A stretch of 64,000 bases of DNA from Nicotiana tabacum (GCF_000715075.1 NC_134082.1:144386948-144450947); one strand, 5' to 3'; numbered from the stretch's first letter, positions 23,095 to 35,340 are shown. The notes: generated by a model from the letters alone, not told the origin. Numbers and translations are program-made.

Positions 23095-23345
23095 AACCGC
23101 ACCTGCAAAGTTTTGGCCGCAAGTACGGAGCAGCAGAAGCGGCCAGGAGAGCCGCAGATGCGATTTTGGGCTGGAAGTGTAAGGACCGCAGATGCGGTCA
23201 TCTCGCCGTAGAAGCGGGATCGCACCTGCAGAAATTGAGGTGCAGAAGCGGAAAGGGGATCCCGGAGAGAAACCACAGGAGCGGTAGAGGGGCCGCACCT
23301 GCGGAACCGCAGAAGCGGTCGTGTGACCGCAGGTACGGAATTGCT
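23095..23345 (+). repeat. CCGCA/TGCGG palindrome cluster in U3
   Basis: Dense CCGCAGATGCGG, CCGCAGAAGCGG, GCACCTGC and CCGCAGGT words occur in both orientations over 250 bp. The equivalent cluster of the 3' LTR is at 47290-47545. TATA-like CTTTAAAAT (23361) and a splice-donor-like GAG|GTAAGTT (GT at 23459) follow. Long antisense open frames here in both LTR copies come from the symmetric, stop-poor composition. Confidence 0.87.
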
Positions 23346-23455
23346 GGAGGTAGTAAGGTTCTTTAAAATTGGGGGTCTTGGCCATTATCCTCTATTTATC
23401 TCTTGTTTGTGCAATTTTTGAAGAGCTTCAAGAGAGGGATTTCATCATCAAACAT

Positions 23456-23465
23456 GAGGTAAGTT
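23456..23465 (+). promoter_or_regulatory. Consensus splice donor in the LTR leader
   Basis: ATGAG|GTAAGTTAA is kept identically in the 3' LTR at 47645-47654, about 70-100 bp downstream of the TATA-like sequences. Functional use is inferred only from consensus and conservation. Confidence 0.4.
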
Positions 23466-25103
23466 AATTTCACCCCTTGTGAGTTAAATACATGGTTTTG
23501 TTACGGATTTGAGCATGAAAACTGGTAGAAACTTGGGGTTTGAGGGAAAGCTTAGAAAATTGATATTCTTGGATTTTGACCACGATTTTGGGTATGGAAT
23601 TAAGAGAAAATCATGTATTTGAGTTCGTGAATTCATGGGTAAAATTTATCTTCGAGAAATTTCGGAATCCGGGCACGTGGGCCCGAGGGCAATTTTGTCA
23701 ACTTTTCGATCGGGGTTAGAAATTTTTATAAATTGGATTGTAATGAGTAATTGAATGAATACTAATGGATTTGCATAATTATTGGCTAGTTTTGGAGCAT
23801 TTAGCATCGATTCGAGTCTCCAGAAGGGCGTGGAATGTCGGTTGTAGATCTTCGGAGCGAGGTGAGTGTCCTTTCTAACCTTGTAAGAGGGAATTGTCCC
23901 CATAGATGAAATAATTGGTTATGTGCTTCTATTTGTGGGGGCTATGTAAGCACGAGGTAAAAAGAGTCCATGTGTAGCTACTATTATATGTAAGTCCGGG
24001 TAGTCTAGGACCCAAAAGCATGCTATACTTGGAATATTTGTAATCTTGTTGGCAGTTGAATTTCTTAAATCCTATCAAATCGGTAAATGAATTTCAAAAA
24101 GGATTAAACTTCATATCTTAAATTGCTAAAAGAGAATTGGCTTTTATTTAGATAAACGTTCCCCGATAAATTCTTAATTGGCTGTTTGAGCATGTATTTC
24201 TATGTGTACCTGCGTCGCATGTATGATTCGCGAGCAGGGTGATTTTTTATTTAAATTTAACCATGTCGCATGTATGATTTGCGAGCGGGGTAATATATGC
24301 ATCTATGGTTTGCGCCGTTCGACCCTCGGCAGTGCATATTTTACATTTATATTAGATCGGGTCGTATGACCTTGGCATGATATGTGCATGCTTGTATGTA
24401 TTGCCTGAGAATTTTAAATGTTGATAATTTCCCAGCCAGAGATAAATTGATAAAGATAATGAAAAGTAAATCCTTGGAAATCCTTTATTATTTGAGAAGT
24501 TGTTTACCTGCTTTCCGGCTTTATGAGTTAAATTTTTCTTTATGAAATCCATATGTTCCACACACTTTTACTATATTATCATTGGACCATTAGTAAGTGT
24601 CAAAGTCGACCTCTCGTCTCTACTTCTTCGAGATCATATGGGACACTCATTGGGTACACGTTGTTTTCGTACTCATACTATACTTGCTGTGCATTTTTGT
24701 TGCACAGGTTCATATGTGGCTTAATGGCATAGAGGCATGGTTGATACGGAGCTGTATTTATCGAGACAACCCGCAGCCAGCAGAGTCCCCTTCAGAGTAT
24801 TTTACTGTGTTTTTCATTTCTGTCCACTTTGTATTTCGGACAATTACTGTATTTTATTCCATTCCCTAGTAAATGCCCATGCACTAGTGACGCCGGGTTC
24901 TGGGATGATTATGGGTATCTTGTATTAACTTCTTAACATTCATATTTGATTTGAAACAATTATCTTTTACTAGTAAAATTGAAGAAAAATTATAGTTTTC
25001 AAAATTATTAAAATGAGAATTTAATTAAGTATTTTGGTTGGCTTGCCTGACAGCGGTGTCCGGTGCCATCACGAACCTTAGTGGAATTTGGATCGTGACA
25101 ACA

Positions 25104-25115
25104 TGGTATTAGAGC
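25104..25115 (+). promoter_or_regulatory. Primer-binding site, initiator Met tRNA (one mismatch)
   Basis: TGGTATTAGAGC starts 3 bases after the LTR. It differs from the perfect TGGTATCAGAGC by a C-to-T change. Confidence 0.85.
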
Positions 25116-28100
25116 ACTAGGTTCCCTTAGGTTTCATGAGTCATGAGCGAATCTAGTAGAGTCTTGCGGATCCGTACGGAGACATCTGTATTTATCTTAG
25201 AGAGGCTACAGGGCTGTTAGGAGCACTTCCCTTCTTGATTTCTCATCATGCAATTTGATTCCTTGAGGCTTATGACCTTGTTTACTTCCTACTCAGTCTT
25301 ACACAATGCGAATCGCTTGTTATAAATCGAAAATTGAGGAATTATAATGGTACTACAGATGTGGTGCGGGATGTTTCTCCTGGCATAGTTGATTGGGCTA
25401 TTGTTGTCGCCTTGCGGAAGGATTTTTCTATTGTTTCGGCTCAGTAGTTGTGCTTCTAGGAGCTTGGAGGCTATGTACAGGTTGCTATGATACTCACGAT
25501 TGGTTATCACATAGTATGGACTTGATAGCAGGAGACTTGCTTATGTGTTGGGGCAGTGAATGATTTGAAAGGATGCCTACTCAGTGCACGATTCAGAGAC
25601 TTGATATTTCATTTCCGGCAGAGGAAAAGCAATTGGCCTAGGGATGTCCAGATTTGGAGTGATGGAGTAACAAGGCTCGGTGATTTCAAGTGTGATGGGA
25701 TTTTCGTTTGCAATATGGTGTCGTCATCCGCGATTGCATGTGTTAAGTTCGCTAGTGTTATGGTCTTCTGCAATTCGACTTTGGGGTAAGATATTGTGAA
25801 ATAATATTGGAGAAACGACTGTGAGATATCGCGGGGTACGGTAGTTCAGGATTGAATCAGTGTTTCTAATGTTGACGGCTCGAGAAAAATGATCTTCGGA
25901 AAGGTTTAAAGTTAGTAGCGATTTGTGGGTTCAAGTGTTACGAAGATAGATTTTATTTAAGGCAACAACTGAGCAGCAAAGGATGAGGAAGGACAAGTGG
26001 GGAGTGTCAGGCGGTGGTTAAAATTTCTAGAAGGCCAGGTATAAGAAGCAAAGGTCGAGTAGTCAACTAAAGGGGTGAGTTCTTCCAAAGTGGGTGAGTG
26101 GCAAAGTTGCATATGGGCTTTGTGGTAGGATGACCATGCACCTTGAGGAGAGTTTGGAATGATTTGGGAATTTTAGAGATTGGTGATTGGGGCCTACGGA
26201 TTTAATTTGAAGCATGGGCTATTATGAGGCAAGAGATTTGATATAACGGAAATGAGCTGCTTGAAATAAAGAAGGATACAACATAACTTTGAATTGGAAG
26301 GATGTTGCCGAACATCTAATTGATGTCCACGAGGGGTAAATGGACTTGTGCAGCTAGAGAGTGAGCCTGGACTCAAGATAGGTTATTGATGTCGTAGAGA
26401 TTGTACCCCATGCAGCAGCGTTGGAAGATGTCGGAAGGTGATTTCTACAGGTGGGTTATTCCCTGTGAGCAGGTTAGCGGTCACGTGGTTAGCGAAGCTT
26501 CTACGGAGGATTTTACTGTCCATTCTAGTAAGAGGTCGAATATGTGAATGTTGATGGAAATTCAGGGTGTTCATGAAGTGCTAATGGACGAATTTCAAGG
26601 AATCTGGCGGTTTAATCGAGCGAGGTCATGTCAATAAGAGATAAAGAATCTTGGTGAATTCCAGATGTGTGTAATAGTGGCTTGGGAGAGTCCCACCGCC
26701 TATGATTGGGTTTCATGGTTAACTACTTGCGAGGTTTCTTGTTACTAGCATGTTGATGGGTTATTTTAGCTACAGGAAAAGAACATAAGTGGTAATTTAA
26801 GCAAAGGGATTGTTAAAGGTGTGCTATGGTTGGCCTTATTGGCTCATGTTCAGACTTGGGGAAGGATTCAGGATTTGTGCCTTGTATGCAGGTTTCAAGG
26901 AAAGTGATTATGTCGGGTGCTTTGTCGAGGGGGTATTCATATGTTATATGATTCATGGAGTAGATTATATTCGGGGCCAAGTCAGAGTGGGTGGCTCTCA
27001 ACAATGGTCCTGGTGGATTCAAAGGGGTAAAGTATGGTGCCTAATGATTTCGAGCCTATAGGTACGGTTAAGGATCAAGCTTTGTAGAAGCTTATGAGAA
27101 GAGGCCCAGAATATTCTATGATGTTTTGACTTGCAGTGCAGCATTTGGGAGGAAAATGAGAAAAGACTTTGGATTCGTAGAGAAATTATCAGAATGGGCA
27201 TACCAGTTGAGGATGTGGATGTGCGCACAAAGGAGGTATGGAATAGTTTGTCGGATTTGAGACAGCATGGTCTCGTGACTCAAGGTCACTCAGGATGAGT
27301 ACGGATGGAGTGAGCTATGTGTTGAATGGTGTTATTATTATTTCAAAGGCAATCAAGGATAAATTGGACGAAGATAGACTGGCTAGCCATAGTTGAATTG
27401 GCATATTGGTGGTAGTGATCAATTCCTTCAGCGTGATCAAGTTATGCAACGTGTGAAACTTGTCGGCCACCGTAATTGATGTTATTCAGAAGTATTCTAC
27501 TGTTATGGCCTATTATGTGTAGGCGGATCACAGAAGGGCTATGGTGTCTTAGACCACTACTTAGAGATTTACATATTCTACTGTTATGAGAATTCACATG
27601 TGTGTTGCTATGGCTTTCCTAAAATGAGTTAAGGGAAAAGTTTTTATATGATGAAGTGTCAATCTATTAGTGGCTCCGGAATTATGATGGAAATCGTGTT
27701 CTATCATATATTGGCATATTGGTTGTAGTGAGAGGTATGGAATTTGAAGAGAGGATCAAGGTTGCAGCTCAGTGTTGACAAGGATGTCACGAGCTCGGAT
27801 GAGCAGGAAAGGAGTTTGGATGTTTAAAGTAAGTTGGATGTTCAGTGTTGATAAGAATTCTTGATCGCTCTTCAGCGTTAGTGCGTCCGGTGGTTTGGAT
27901 GCACAGACCTGTTCTTTGTTACGGAAGGTTGTGGGAGTGTGCCCCATAGGAAGGTTGTATAAGTGTGGCATGTAGTCACGTGATTGGTTGAAGAGTTAAA
28001 CCAAGTATGAAGATTATGGTGATGTCGTTAAATTGAGAATTGATGCCTGGAGGGCACTCGGTTTATTGGGTTGTGGATTGTGGAGGATTACTCTGGTTAT

Positions 28101-28725
28101 GATGGTTGTTCTGTGTGTTATGAGAAAAGGGAAGTTATTATGGACCTTTGAAAGGTTATTAGCTTAGTTCAGTGCGATCAGAATTAGCTTGAGGTCTGTG
28201 GATGGAGTTAAATGTGAATATGGGTTCTATATCAGGCCAGATGTGTTCATTTCAGCAATGCGCTCCTTATGGAAGAGTAGTCGGGGTATTATTTCTTCGT
28301 CAGCTATTTCATGTAATGATATATTGCGCCGTGTGAGTTATGAGACGGCTTGGTAAATTTCTTATGTGTTGAGGTTCCATGTAGAGATGATGTTATATGA
28401 GTAGAATGGCTCTTGAGATTCAGATCGTATATCGCACCTCATTTGTGCTTGAGTTTGTAGCTTATAGCGCTATATGTCTCCCCAAGGATGATATTATGTA
28501 CTTAGCGTGTTTGTGACCGACATTCGGTATTTTGTTATAATGAGCAATCTGGCTCGGTGTGCATCTCCTTATGTGAATTTTATGGGTGGATCGAGTGACA
28601 CGCTGCCATGGGTATGTTGTTTGGATCGGGTTGCGCGCCGCAACAGTGTGATGTTGAGTACAAAATCCTATTTCTGTTTTATGTGTTTTTTTCCTATCTT
28701 TCTGAGGAAAACTCATATTAGTTGT
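25116..28725 (+). other. Left interior of the non-coding element, no recognisable protein
   Basis: The first 120 bases resemble the chromovirus leader (CATGAGTCATGAGCG and GTACGGAGACATCTGTA are shared with 5480-5540). After that, 3.5 kb shows only short, unrelated open frames. I looked for RT, protease, integrase and zinc-knuckle signatures and saw none. Near 28620 there is a phrase GGATCGGGTTGCGCGCC that resembles part of the chromovirus LTR (3455-3475). The region is split from its right part by the Ogre/Tat insertion. Confidence 0.6.
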
Positions 28726-30805
28726 TGTTGATACCCAATTTTTTCCCTAGATAATTTTAATATGCAAAATAACTTTAAAATAGCATATACATGCATATAT
28801 AAGTATGTCCAAATGTTTTATTATTTTTCCCATAACTTTTAAAGGCTTTTAAATTAATTTATTTCCCTCTTTTATCCATAAAAACCCAATAATTATTTCC
28901 AAAATTATTAGTTTTGGTAATTCATTATTGGATTTCTTTATTTATGCTAAATATAGCTAAGGTAATGTTTGCATATTTTTACAAATTTATTAAGTATTTT
29001 TTAAGCTAAATTGCATATAATTGCAATATTAGCCCTTTTAAGATTTAATTATGTTTTATATTCATAAAATTAAGTCCTGTATTTTTAAATTATTAATTAT
29101 ATGTTATAAATCATTTTAGTGTTTTCAATTTATTTTTAGAAATTAATTTACTATTTTTTATAATTTAAAAAGGGAAAAAATTGGCTATTTAAATAATAGC
29201 CCAATTGCATTTCAATTTTAGCCTAATTGTAACCCCAAATTAAACCCAATTTTACCGGCCCAATTCCAATTCAAACCCGACCCCCAACCCAATTTGACCA
29301 GCCCAACCCGGATCCCCTACCTACCCTCTTTAATCCATGCCGTTGATCATTCAGATCAACGGCCAATATTCACCTTTTCCATTTTTAACCCTGAAAACCC
29401 CCTAAACCTAATTAATTTTCCACCACCCGCCGCCTCTGAATCCCTTCCCTCTCAATTCTATCTGCAACCTCTCATGAACCCTAGCTGCCGCCATCTAATT
29501 TCACCCTAATCCACTTCAATCCCTGCCTAATCCATGGCCTCTCATGGCCATTTGATATGTGTATCGGTCTCCTATGGCTACTGAGTGTTTGTTTCCGTGA
29601 TTTCATGGTCAGATCTCGAAGAGATCTGGTCCAGTCCTTGCTCAACTTCCATTCATGGCCTTTCTCCGGCCAACCATAACCGTTCAAGTCGAATCTTTGA
29701 CTGTTCTGGGTAGATCGGTAACTTTCGAAGTCTTTCTCACTTTTTCTGGGTTTTCTGAAACCCTAAGCTTTAAGATCTTTCAATTTTCTTTCAGATCTAT
29801 CTTAGATTTGCTCTTACTATGAACTTCTTAAGTATTTTTCTCAAAGATTCTCCGATTTCGTTTCAAAGTGACTCTTCATCTTTCAACGATCAGGGTTTTT
29901 CTTAACTTCTTTTTAAAGATCTCTTCTCTGAGTTTTGATGTTGTTTTATGATTTACTATGTTCAAACAACTTGTTTATGCTTTCCTTCTACTTGATTCAG
30001 CATATTGAAAACCCTATGTCTTTTGGTCTTGTCCGAATTTTGAAACTGTACTTGTTTGTTTGAATGTGTATTTGTTCGATTAAGTTCTTTAATTCTCTTT
30101 TCTTTGTGTGACTTATCTGGTTCTGGTTTCTTATCATCTCTTAAACTCGACTACTGTTGTCAAAACCTTAATTCTTTAAAAGGTTTTCCTCACTTGTTAC
30201 TGTGAGACCTTTACTTGTTTCTGATTCTCTTACATGTTACTATGTTCTTCTTCACTGTTGATTCTAAGTGACTACTTGACCTACTTGACTACTGTGCTTC
30301 TAATACTTTTCTTACCGTTGAACCCTAGCTTACCCCTACTGCTACTGTATGTTTGTGTTGCTTCTTTTGTCAACATGTTTGACTCTGCATGCCTGTTCAT
30401 TCCTTGCTATTTATATGTTGAGGTGCAGAATCTTGACCCTTTCTTGATTGATCCTGATTCCCTCGATATTGAGACTGAATGCAAAAGTTTTCTTATGAAC
30501 CCTAATTTACTCGTTTGTTTGAATTAATTGATTCCCCTTCTTTAATTACTGTAGTGTTTTACCTTGCTGAATTTTTCCCAAAAATTAAGCCTATTTTGAA
30601 CTTAGACTTGATTGTTTACTTCATGTTTTTACTGCCCCTTATATGGCAATAATCAATCTATCCCCAAACTGATTTCTTTTCTTAATTAAAACATGTTAGT
30701 ATCCGTTAAGCAGTGATTCCTTAATTAAAGGGAATCACTTGTGTTAATTGATTCTGATTGTGATTATTTCCATGTTTGTGTTAAGACTTCACTCGTTTTC
30801 AAAAC

Positions 30806-30812
30806 TATAAAT
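30806..30812 (+). promoter_or_regulatory. TATA box of the Ogre/Tat 5' LTR
   Basis: ACTATAAATGCC is present here, with ATAAATACC at the same place in the 3' LTR (near 43097). A leader rich in AACACACGAA follows. Confidence 0.6.
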
Positions 30813-31889
30813 GCCTACCCTCTCTTCTTTCAAAACACACGAACAATTTGAGTTCAGAACACACACTTACACTCAAACTTTCTCTCTTTTCTATAATATT
30901 ACTTGTGCTGCTACTTTGTCTAGCCTGCTGAAAGCCAAAGCTAGACCGTGGAATCTTGCTTACTTTTCTTTCTGCACTTTGCTTCTCTACTGGTATGTCC
31001 TAGTTAATTATTAAAGTCTCAACAACAACATGTTCCTTTGATTGGTCTAATTTCTTTCATTCTTTTCTATTCCTGCTTATGTTTCTGCAGTTAAGTTATA
31101 TTACTAGCATGCTATAATATGTCCCTTCCCCTTTAGATTAATGCTTCCCTATGTGTGTACTATATCAGTCACTTGTTAAGTGTTTGCTGACTTATGAATC
31201 CCATACCCCCCCCCCATATCCCCTCTATGTGTTTGTATCCTATGGTTGGTTTGTGGGCATGCCAGCATCAGCTATTGTTGTGCATGACCAAACTTGACCC
31301 CTTCTGGGGTCATATGCTACATACAATGTATTTCCCAAAAAACCCTTTACCCATTTGTGTAACTACTGATTCTGTGTAGTTTCAGTTTTACTACTACTTT
31401 TTTCAAACCACCATTACCACTTACTATTTTTAACCCTGTTTTAAATAAATCTCTTCCAACTAAGTTCTACACTTCCACTATATTCTTAGAACCTAGGTTC
31501 TGCCCCTCTTGTGTGAGTCTTGCCTTAGGACCCTTGAGCTCCCTCTGAACTTGGACACATAAGGGCTGGCTCTTCCCACACTGCACTCATTTCTGTCTGG
31601 TTATGCAAACCTAGGTGTAAGCACTGCCCGAGGTCCCTAGAGACCCATAGGGAACTTTGACACACACAGGTATGAGAAAGGCTTTGAAACCACAAATGGC
31701 ATTTGAGGTGGTTTATTCCATAACTCAGAGAGGAAGTCAGAATCAGGCTTCCTATGGTTGTAACTTCTTATTTTACACTTTTTCTGATGTAATTCAGTAT
31801 TTGGTCTGTAATAATTTGTAACAAATATTGTGGTTGGCTAGTGAAAGGGATGGGGTGATTATGCATGTTTTAGATATTAGAACGGTAGA

Positions 31890-32362
31890 TAACATGCCTA
31901 TAAGATGTATTTCGATATGATCTGTTAGAGAACATGCCTATAGGATCTGCTCTGTTTTAATTAAGTTATGCATGCTTTGCTTTCACACGAATAGAAACCA
32001 TGCATATAGGATCTAACGGGTTCTAATAGAGATCATGCCTATAGGATCTAAATGGTTATGATAGAAGTCATGACTATAAGAACTTTGCTTTGATCAAATA
32101 AATCCTGCCTACTTCACTGCATGTTCAATTAAGTATCATGCCTATAGGACCAAATCAGCCTTTTATACTTAGAGATACTGACTATATCTAAAATCAACTT
32201 AGTTAAAATCAGTTTGACTTATGTCTATCTGAATCATATTAAATAGCTCACTCTTTTCGTGTTAATTAATATGGTTTAGAAAGCATGCCTATAAGATCCA
32301 AATCGCCTGTTTAAAATTAACCACTGCTCTACCGAATTCCTAATCAGTAATAGACATCATGT
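31890..32362 (+). repeat. Dispersed array of CATGCCTATAGGATC motifs in the LTR
   Basis: About eight copies of CATGCCTATAGG or one-base variants occur near 31894, 31932, 31998, 32034, 32067, 32135, 32285 and 32358, often preceded by AGAAA/AGAGA and followed by ATC. Spacing is irregular (33-150 bp), so this is not a simple tandem repeat. The same array is in the 3' LTR (44150-44640) and, in diverged form, in the solo LTR (15800-16210). It lies about 1.1-1.5 kb downstream of the TATA box. Confidence 0.8.
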
Positions 32363-32781
32363 TCATAGGACATCACTATCACACATAGGCAAGCCTTAGG
32401 TAATAATAATATTAAAACAGAACTCGCCTTTGATTAATTAGCACTGCTACAACTAGCAGGCAAGCCTGATTCAGACTTCTTATCTGAGTTATGTAATAAA
32501 TTTAGTCTGCTTCAACAATCTAAACACCCTGCTTTAGTGTTTTAAAATTCAGACCCCAATTGTGTTTAAGTAATGCTATTTGTATGCATTGTTTGCGGAG
32601 GTGTACATAAGCCTTTTAATTGTTTACATGTTTCCCATTTAAATGCAGTCCTACATGTTTTGTATGTCGCTTTAGCTTTTTACCTTTTAAAACCTAAGAG
32701 TCAGCCTAAAACCCTCCCTCTTATAGGAATAGTAGTCCTAAAATCCTCCGGGACTGATAGGAATGGGACGGGTAATAGCAT

Positions 32782-32816
32782 GTAATAGAGGTCGAGACCA
32801 ATCCGCGCTCTATTAC
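32782..32816 (+). other. Putative conserved stem-loop in U5
   Basis: GTAATAGAG (32782-32790) pairs perfectly with CTCTATTAC (32808-32816) around a 17-base loop containing CCGCG. It lies in a block starting CCTCCGGGACTGATAG that is strongly conserved even in the diverged solo LTR. There the arms differ but still pair (TAAAC at 16578-16582 with GTTTA at 16599-16603). This looks like covariation. Confidence 0.45.
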
Positions 32817-33370
32817 CTTAACAGGGTGGGAAGGGTAGATATGGTATGATGATCAGTGCGGTAATACCACGTGTATCCCCTCTTCTGAGGAGTGTCATAC
32901 CGGGTATTGCATCGAGGTTATCCATATTATAAACAAACCTAGGACCTACCTCCCCTCCCTTTTACATTCTCAATTATTTGTGAAACTGTAACTCCTTTTC
33001 AAAATTTGCCTTTTAATAATTGTTTTCAAACTCTTATGTGTTTAAACTTAAATCCCCTACTATTTGAGCCTATACTTGTCTATTTGCTAATTGTACAAAT
33101 TCACAAAACTGTTTGGCCGGGAACCACACTAGTGGATCTTGAGGGGTGCCTAACACCTTCCCCTTAGGATAATTTCATGCCCTTACTCTATCTCTGGTTA
33201 TCAAACAAACTCAGAAATGAACCCTATAGGTATCCTAGTATACCTTAAATCATTAGGTGGTGACTCTTCAAATGCAAACCCAGTTCCCAAAAGGAATGAG
33301 TTGTCCCATACCCAAAATGTCATAAACCCGATTTTCCAATATGAAGAGGGAATAAAGGGGCGCAACAGCA

Positions 33371-33388
33371 TGGCGACTCTGCTGGGGA
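33371..33388 (+). promoter_or_regulatory. Primer-binding site of the Ogre/Tat element
   Basis: TGGCGACTCTGCTGGGGA begins 3 bases after the LTR. Ogre elements are reported to use tRNA-Arg, and this site has the expected form. I could not check it against a tRNA set. Confidence 0.8.
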
Positions 33389-34040
33389 TTTTAGGCTTTT
33401 ACCTTTTTAGATTATTTTGTGAATTTGTACCCTCTCCCCCCCCCCCCATGTGCAATTACCTGTTTAAATTTCTTTAGGCATTTAATCTCCTTTTCAATTA
33501 CAAAACTAACATGTCTTCTTTGTTTCTTTCCTTTATTGCCGCTTTAAATTATGAAACCGTTGTATTTATCACTTTCTTAATGTGAAAATATATTCCAACA
33601 TGCTTTTAATTATTGCATAATCATGCTCAATATCATACTCCACTCATGCCAAACAAATATCATAGCAACTCTTATAATGAGTGGTTGCGCTCCTCCTATA
33701 TCATTACTCCCTAAATTCAGAAAGGCATATTTGCGGTAAAACTAGTCGATCACCGGTGCAGTCGATAGTTCCATGCCTTCCCACTTGAGTGTCCGCTCAG
33801 GGGTACCAATCTAAAACCCCATAGAAACCTTACTTTGTTTAAATTGTGCATGCATCATGGTCAAACCTAGCCAGGTCGGTTATGTTGTCCGCATAATGAT
33901 CCTTTAAGATAGCTTTGTCCAAAGTCCACTGGGTTTCCCTAAACCCAAACTGACATCATCACGTTCTATGCATTTATTTGGAGAACTAAATGCTTCATGT
34001 TAATTGTTGATATTAAATAGTCGAGTCTGGTGGGGGTAAG
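33389..34040 (+). other. Untranslated leader of the Ogre/Tat element
   Basis: About 650 bp without a credible reading frame. It includes a poly-C run near 33438-33448 and ordinary AT-rich sequence. A CTTGCAG at 34058-34064 could be a splice acceptor before the coding fragment that follows. Confidence 0.5.
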
Positions 34041-34069
34041 AGCCTAACCTTATTTGTCTTGCAGAAATA

Positions 34070-34358
34070 TGAAGAACGAGGTCCCCAGCTTCGGTATGGT
34101 TAGCACACTCTCACTCTTACTAGACTATGGAGGAATCTTAAGTCAAATGACCAAATCAATGAATGGAAAGGGAGGGCAGCCAAATCCAGCGAAAAGCTGG
34201 AATATCTGGAATACAGCCTGCTGGAATTGGAAGGAAAAGTAAGGAAGAGAGTCACAGATTGCTAGAACGCTGAAGGGAACGAAAGAGAACACCTGGCAAA
34301 GGCATTTTTACTGGTGAACCTACGCGAGCTGGAGGATTTGATCAATGAGGGAATTTAA
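34070..34358 (+). pseudogene. Coiled-coil-like fragment of an upstream Ogre/Tat ORF
   Basis: One frame reads a Glu/Lys/Leu-rich helix (for example KLEYLEYSLLELEGKVRKR around 34196, then LVNLRELEDLINEGI before the TAA at 34356), interrupted by a TAG. This is consistent with the C-terminal part of an ORF upstream of pol in Tat-type elements, either the extra ORF1 or gag. The assignment is inference. After it comes about 330 bp of non-coding spacer. Confidence 0.45.
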
Positions 34359-34695
34359 CTTGAGGAAGGTCCTTTTGGGACCAAGTAGATAGGTCTTCTT
34401 CGCTTTATCAATGTAATAAGGCCAATGGTCATTAGTGACTTTTATTTCTTGCTTACTTAGTGTCGTTTTGGAATTCGCCTATCTTTATCAATAAAATGAG
34501 GCATTTAGCATTAAAAGTTCTCCAAGTCTATTTGTCGCTAGGCCTATCTCGGGCACAAAGAGGTTCCCAAATTAGGACACGCTTTACATTCTTGCACTAT
34601 GTGTTTAAATATTGTAGTACTTCACATAATCCCCACTGACTTGATTACCTCTTTGTTTTTGCTTTTGTTTTATTATTCCCCAACCCAAAGGTTAG
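34359..34695 (+). other. Non-coding spacer between ORF fragment and pol remnant
   Basis: AT-rich text with two similar phrases, CTTTATCAATGTAATAAGGC (34399-34418) and CTTTATCAATAAAATGAGGC (34483-34502), the second carrying an AATAAA signal. No gag, zinc-knuckle or protease motif is visible, although these should lie between here and RT. Confidence 0.55.
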
Positions 34696-35160
34696 TTCGT
34701 GCACTCTGGACCTTCACCCACTCCTCCTCTTAGCCCCATTAAAGGCAAGAACAAAGGGTTCGGCAAGAACCTTCAAGGAATCTCTAAACCCATAAAACTC
34801 AAGAAACATGGCACTACCTTCGGTTTAGGATATGAATACACCTGGAGGAATTCAATAGTTGGTCGCCACCATGGCGTGGTCCTTACTGTCCACTAGAGCA
34901 TCCAATACCATATCTGGAGCAGACTTTCCAATAGTCTGACATTATTTATGGATCAGATGAAGAAGAAGCACTTGCAGCGGTGAAGAACTTGTTCCTAGAA
35001 GACAATGAAATGGACTGTTGTGTTGTTCTCGGGGAGGAGGGGAGGAAGGCCTTTCCATACAGGCTGTGAGCAGAGGGGCACGCCTCAACAATTGGACCAT
35101 CAGGACAACCAGAGTCCGACGAGCCTCGGGGTAGCAAGGCTAAAACAAGCATCATTCACT
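34696..35160 (+). pseudogene. Pol remnant between protease and RT (Ogre/Tat)
   Basis: Broken frames show phrases such as EEEALAAVKNLFLEDNEMDCCVV (partly, near 34960) of the acidic linker that follows protease in Tat-clade polyproteins. The catalytic DTG/DSG region itself is not present, so the element seems to have lost gag and protease by deletion upstream of about 34690. Several stops and frame changes occur. Confidence 0.55.
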
Positions 35161-35340
35161 GTTTTATTTACTAAATAATTTTCTTTTCGCATTTTCAATT
35201 CCTGCAATAAGATCTTCAATGTTCAAAACAATTATGTAATTTATCAAAGAATTTGGATTTTCTTATGAATCAACACTCATTATCGTTTTCACTCATTACT
35301 TTACTTATACAGCATTACTATTACTTATCTTTTTGAACCA

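Larger units (their letters stand above)
22247..25100 (+). repeat. 5' LTR of the non-coding element
   Basis: It is 2854 bp from TGTAACGACCC to GATCGTGACA and aligns along its length with 46418-48857 plus 58173-58564. Compared with the 3' copy it has lost about 30 bp near 22350 and carries about 55 bp extra near 24430-24485. U3 has the palindrome cluster (23095-23345). R/U5 has two GTCGCATGTATGATTYGCGAGC copies near 24213 and 24266. Confidence 0.92.
28726..33367 (+). repeat. 5' LTR of the Ogre/Tat element
   Basis: It starts TGTTGATACCCAATTTTTTCCC and ends AAAGGGGCGCAACA. By eye it closely matches the 3' LTR with only scattered differences, making this one of the younger insertions. It contains a TATA box (30806), an array of CATGCCTATAGG-type motifs (31890-32360) and a conserved stem (32782-32816). 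Short open frames near 29294 and 30234 also occur in the 3' LTR because the LTRs are copies; they show no protein-family signature. Confidence 0.93.

Noticed and set aside
22897..23385. 162-codon minus-strand open frame, with a similar 185-codon frame at 47105-47662
   Set aside because: Both lie in the palindrome cluster of two LTR copies. Symmetric, stop-poor GC-rich sequence opens both strands, and the LTRs are duplicates, so shared openness is expected. No domain is visible.
29294..29509. 71-codon frame in the Ogre LTR, also at 41544-41789
   Set aside because: Found in both LTRs only because they are copies; upstream of the TATA box and of differing length.
30234..30527. 97-codon frame in the Ogre LTR, also 131 codons at 42547-42942
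   Set aside because: Duplicate LTR sequence with hydrophobic low-complexity translation and no conservation of length; not a known LTR-encoded protein.
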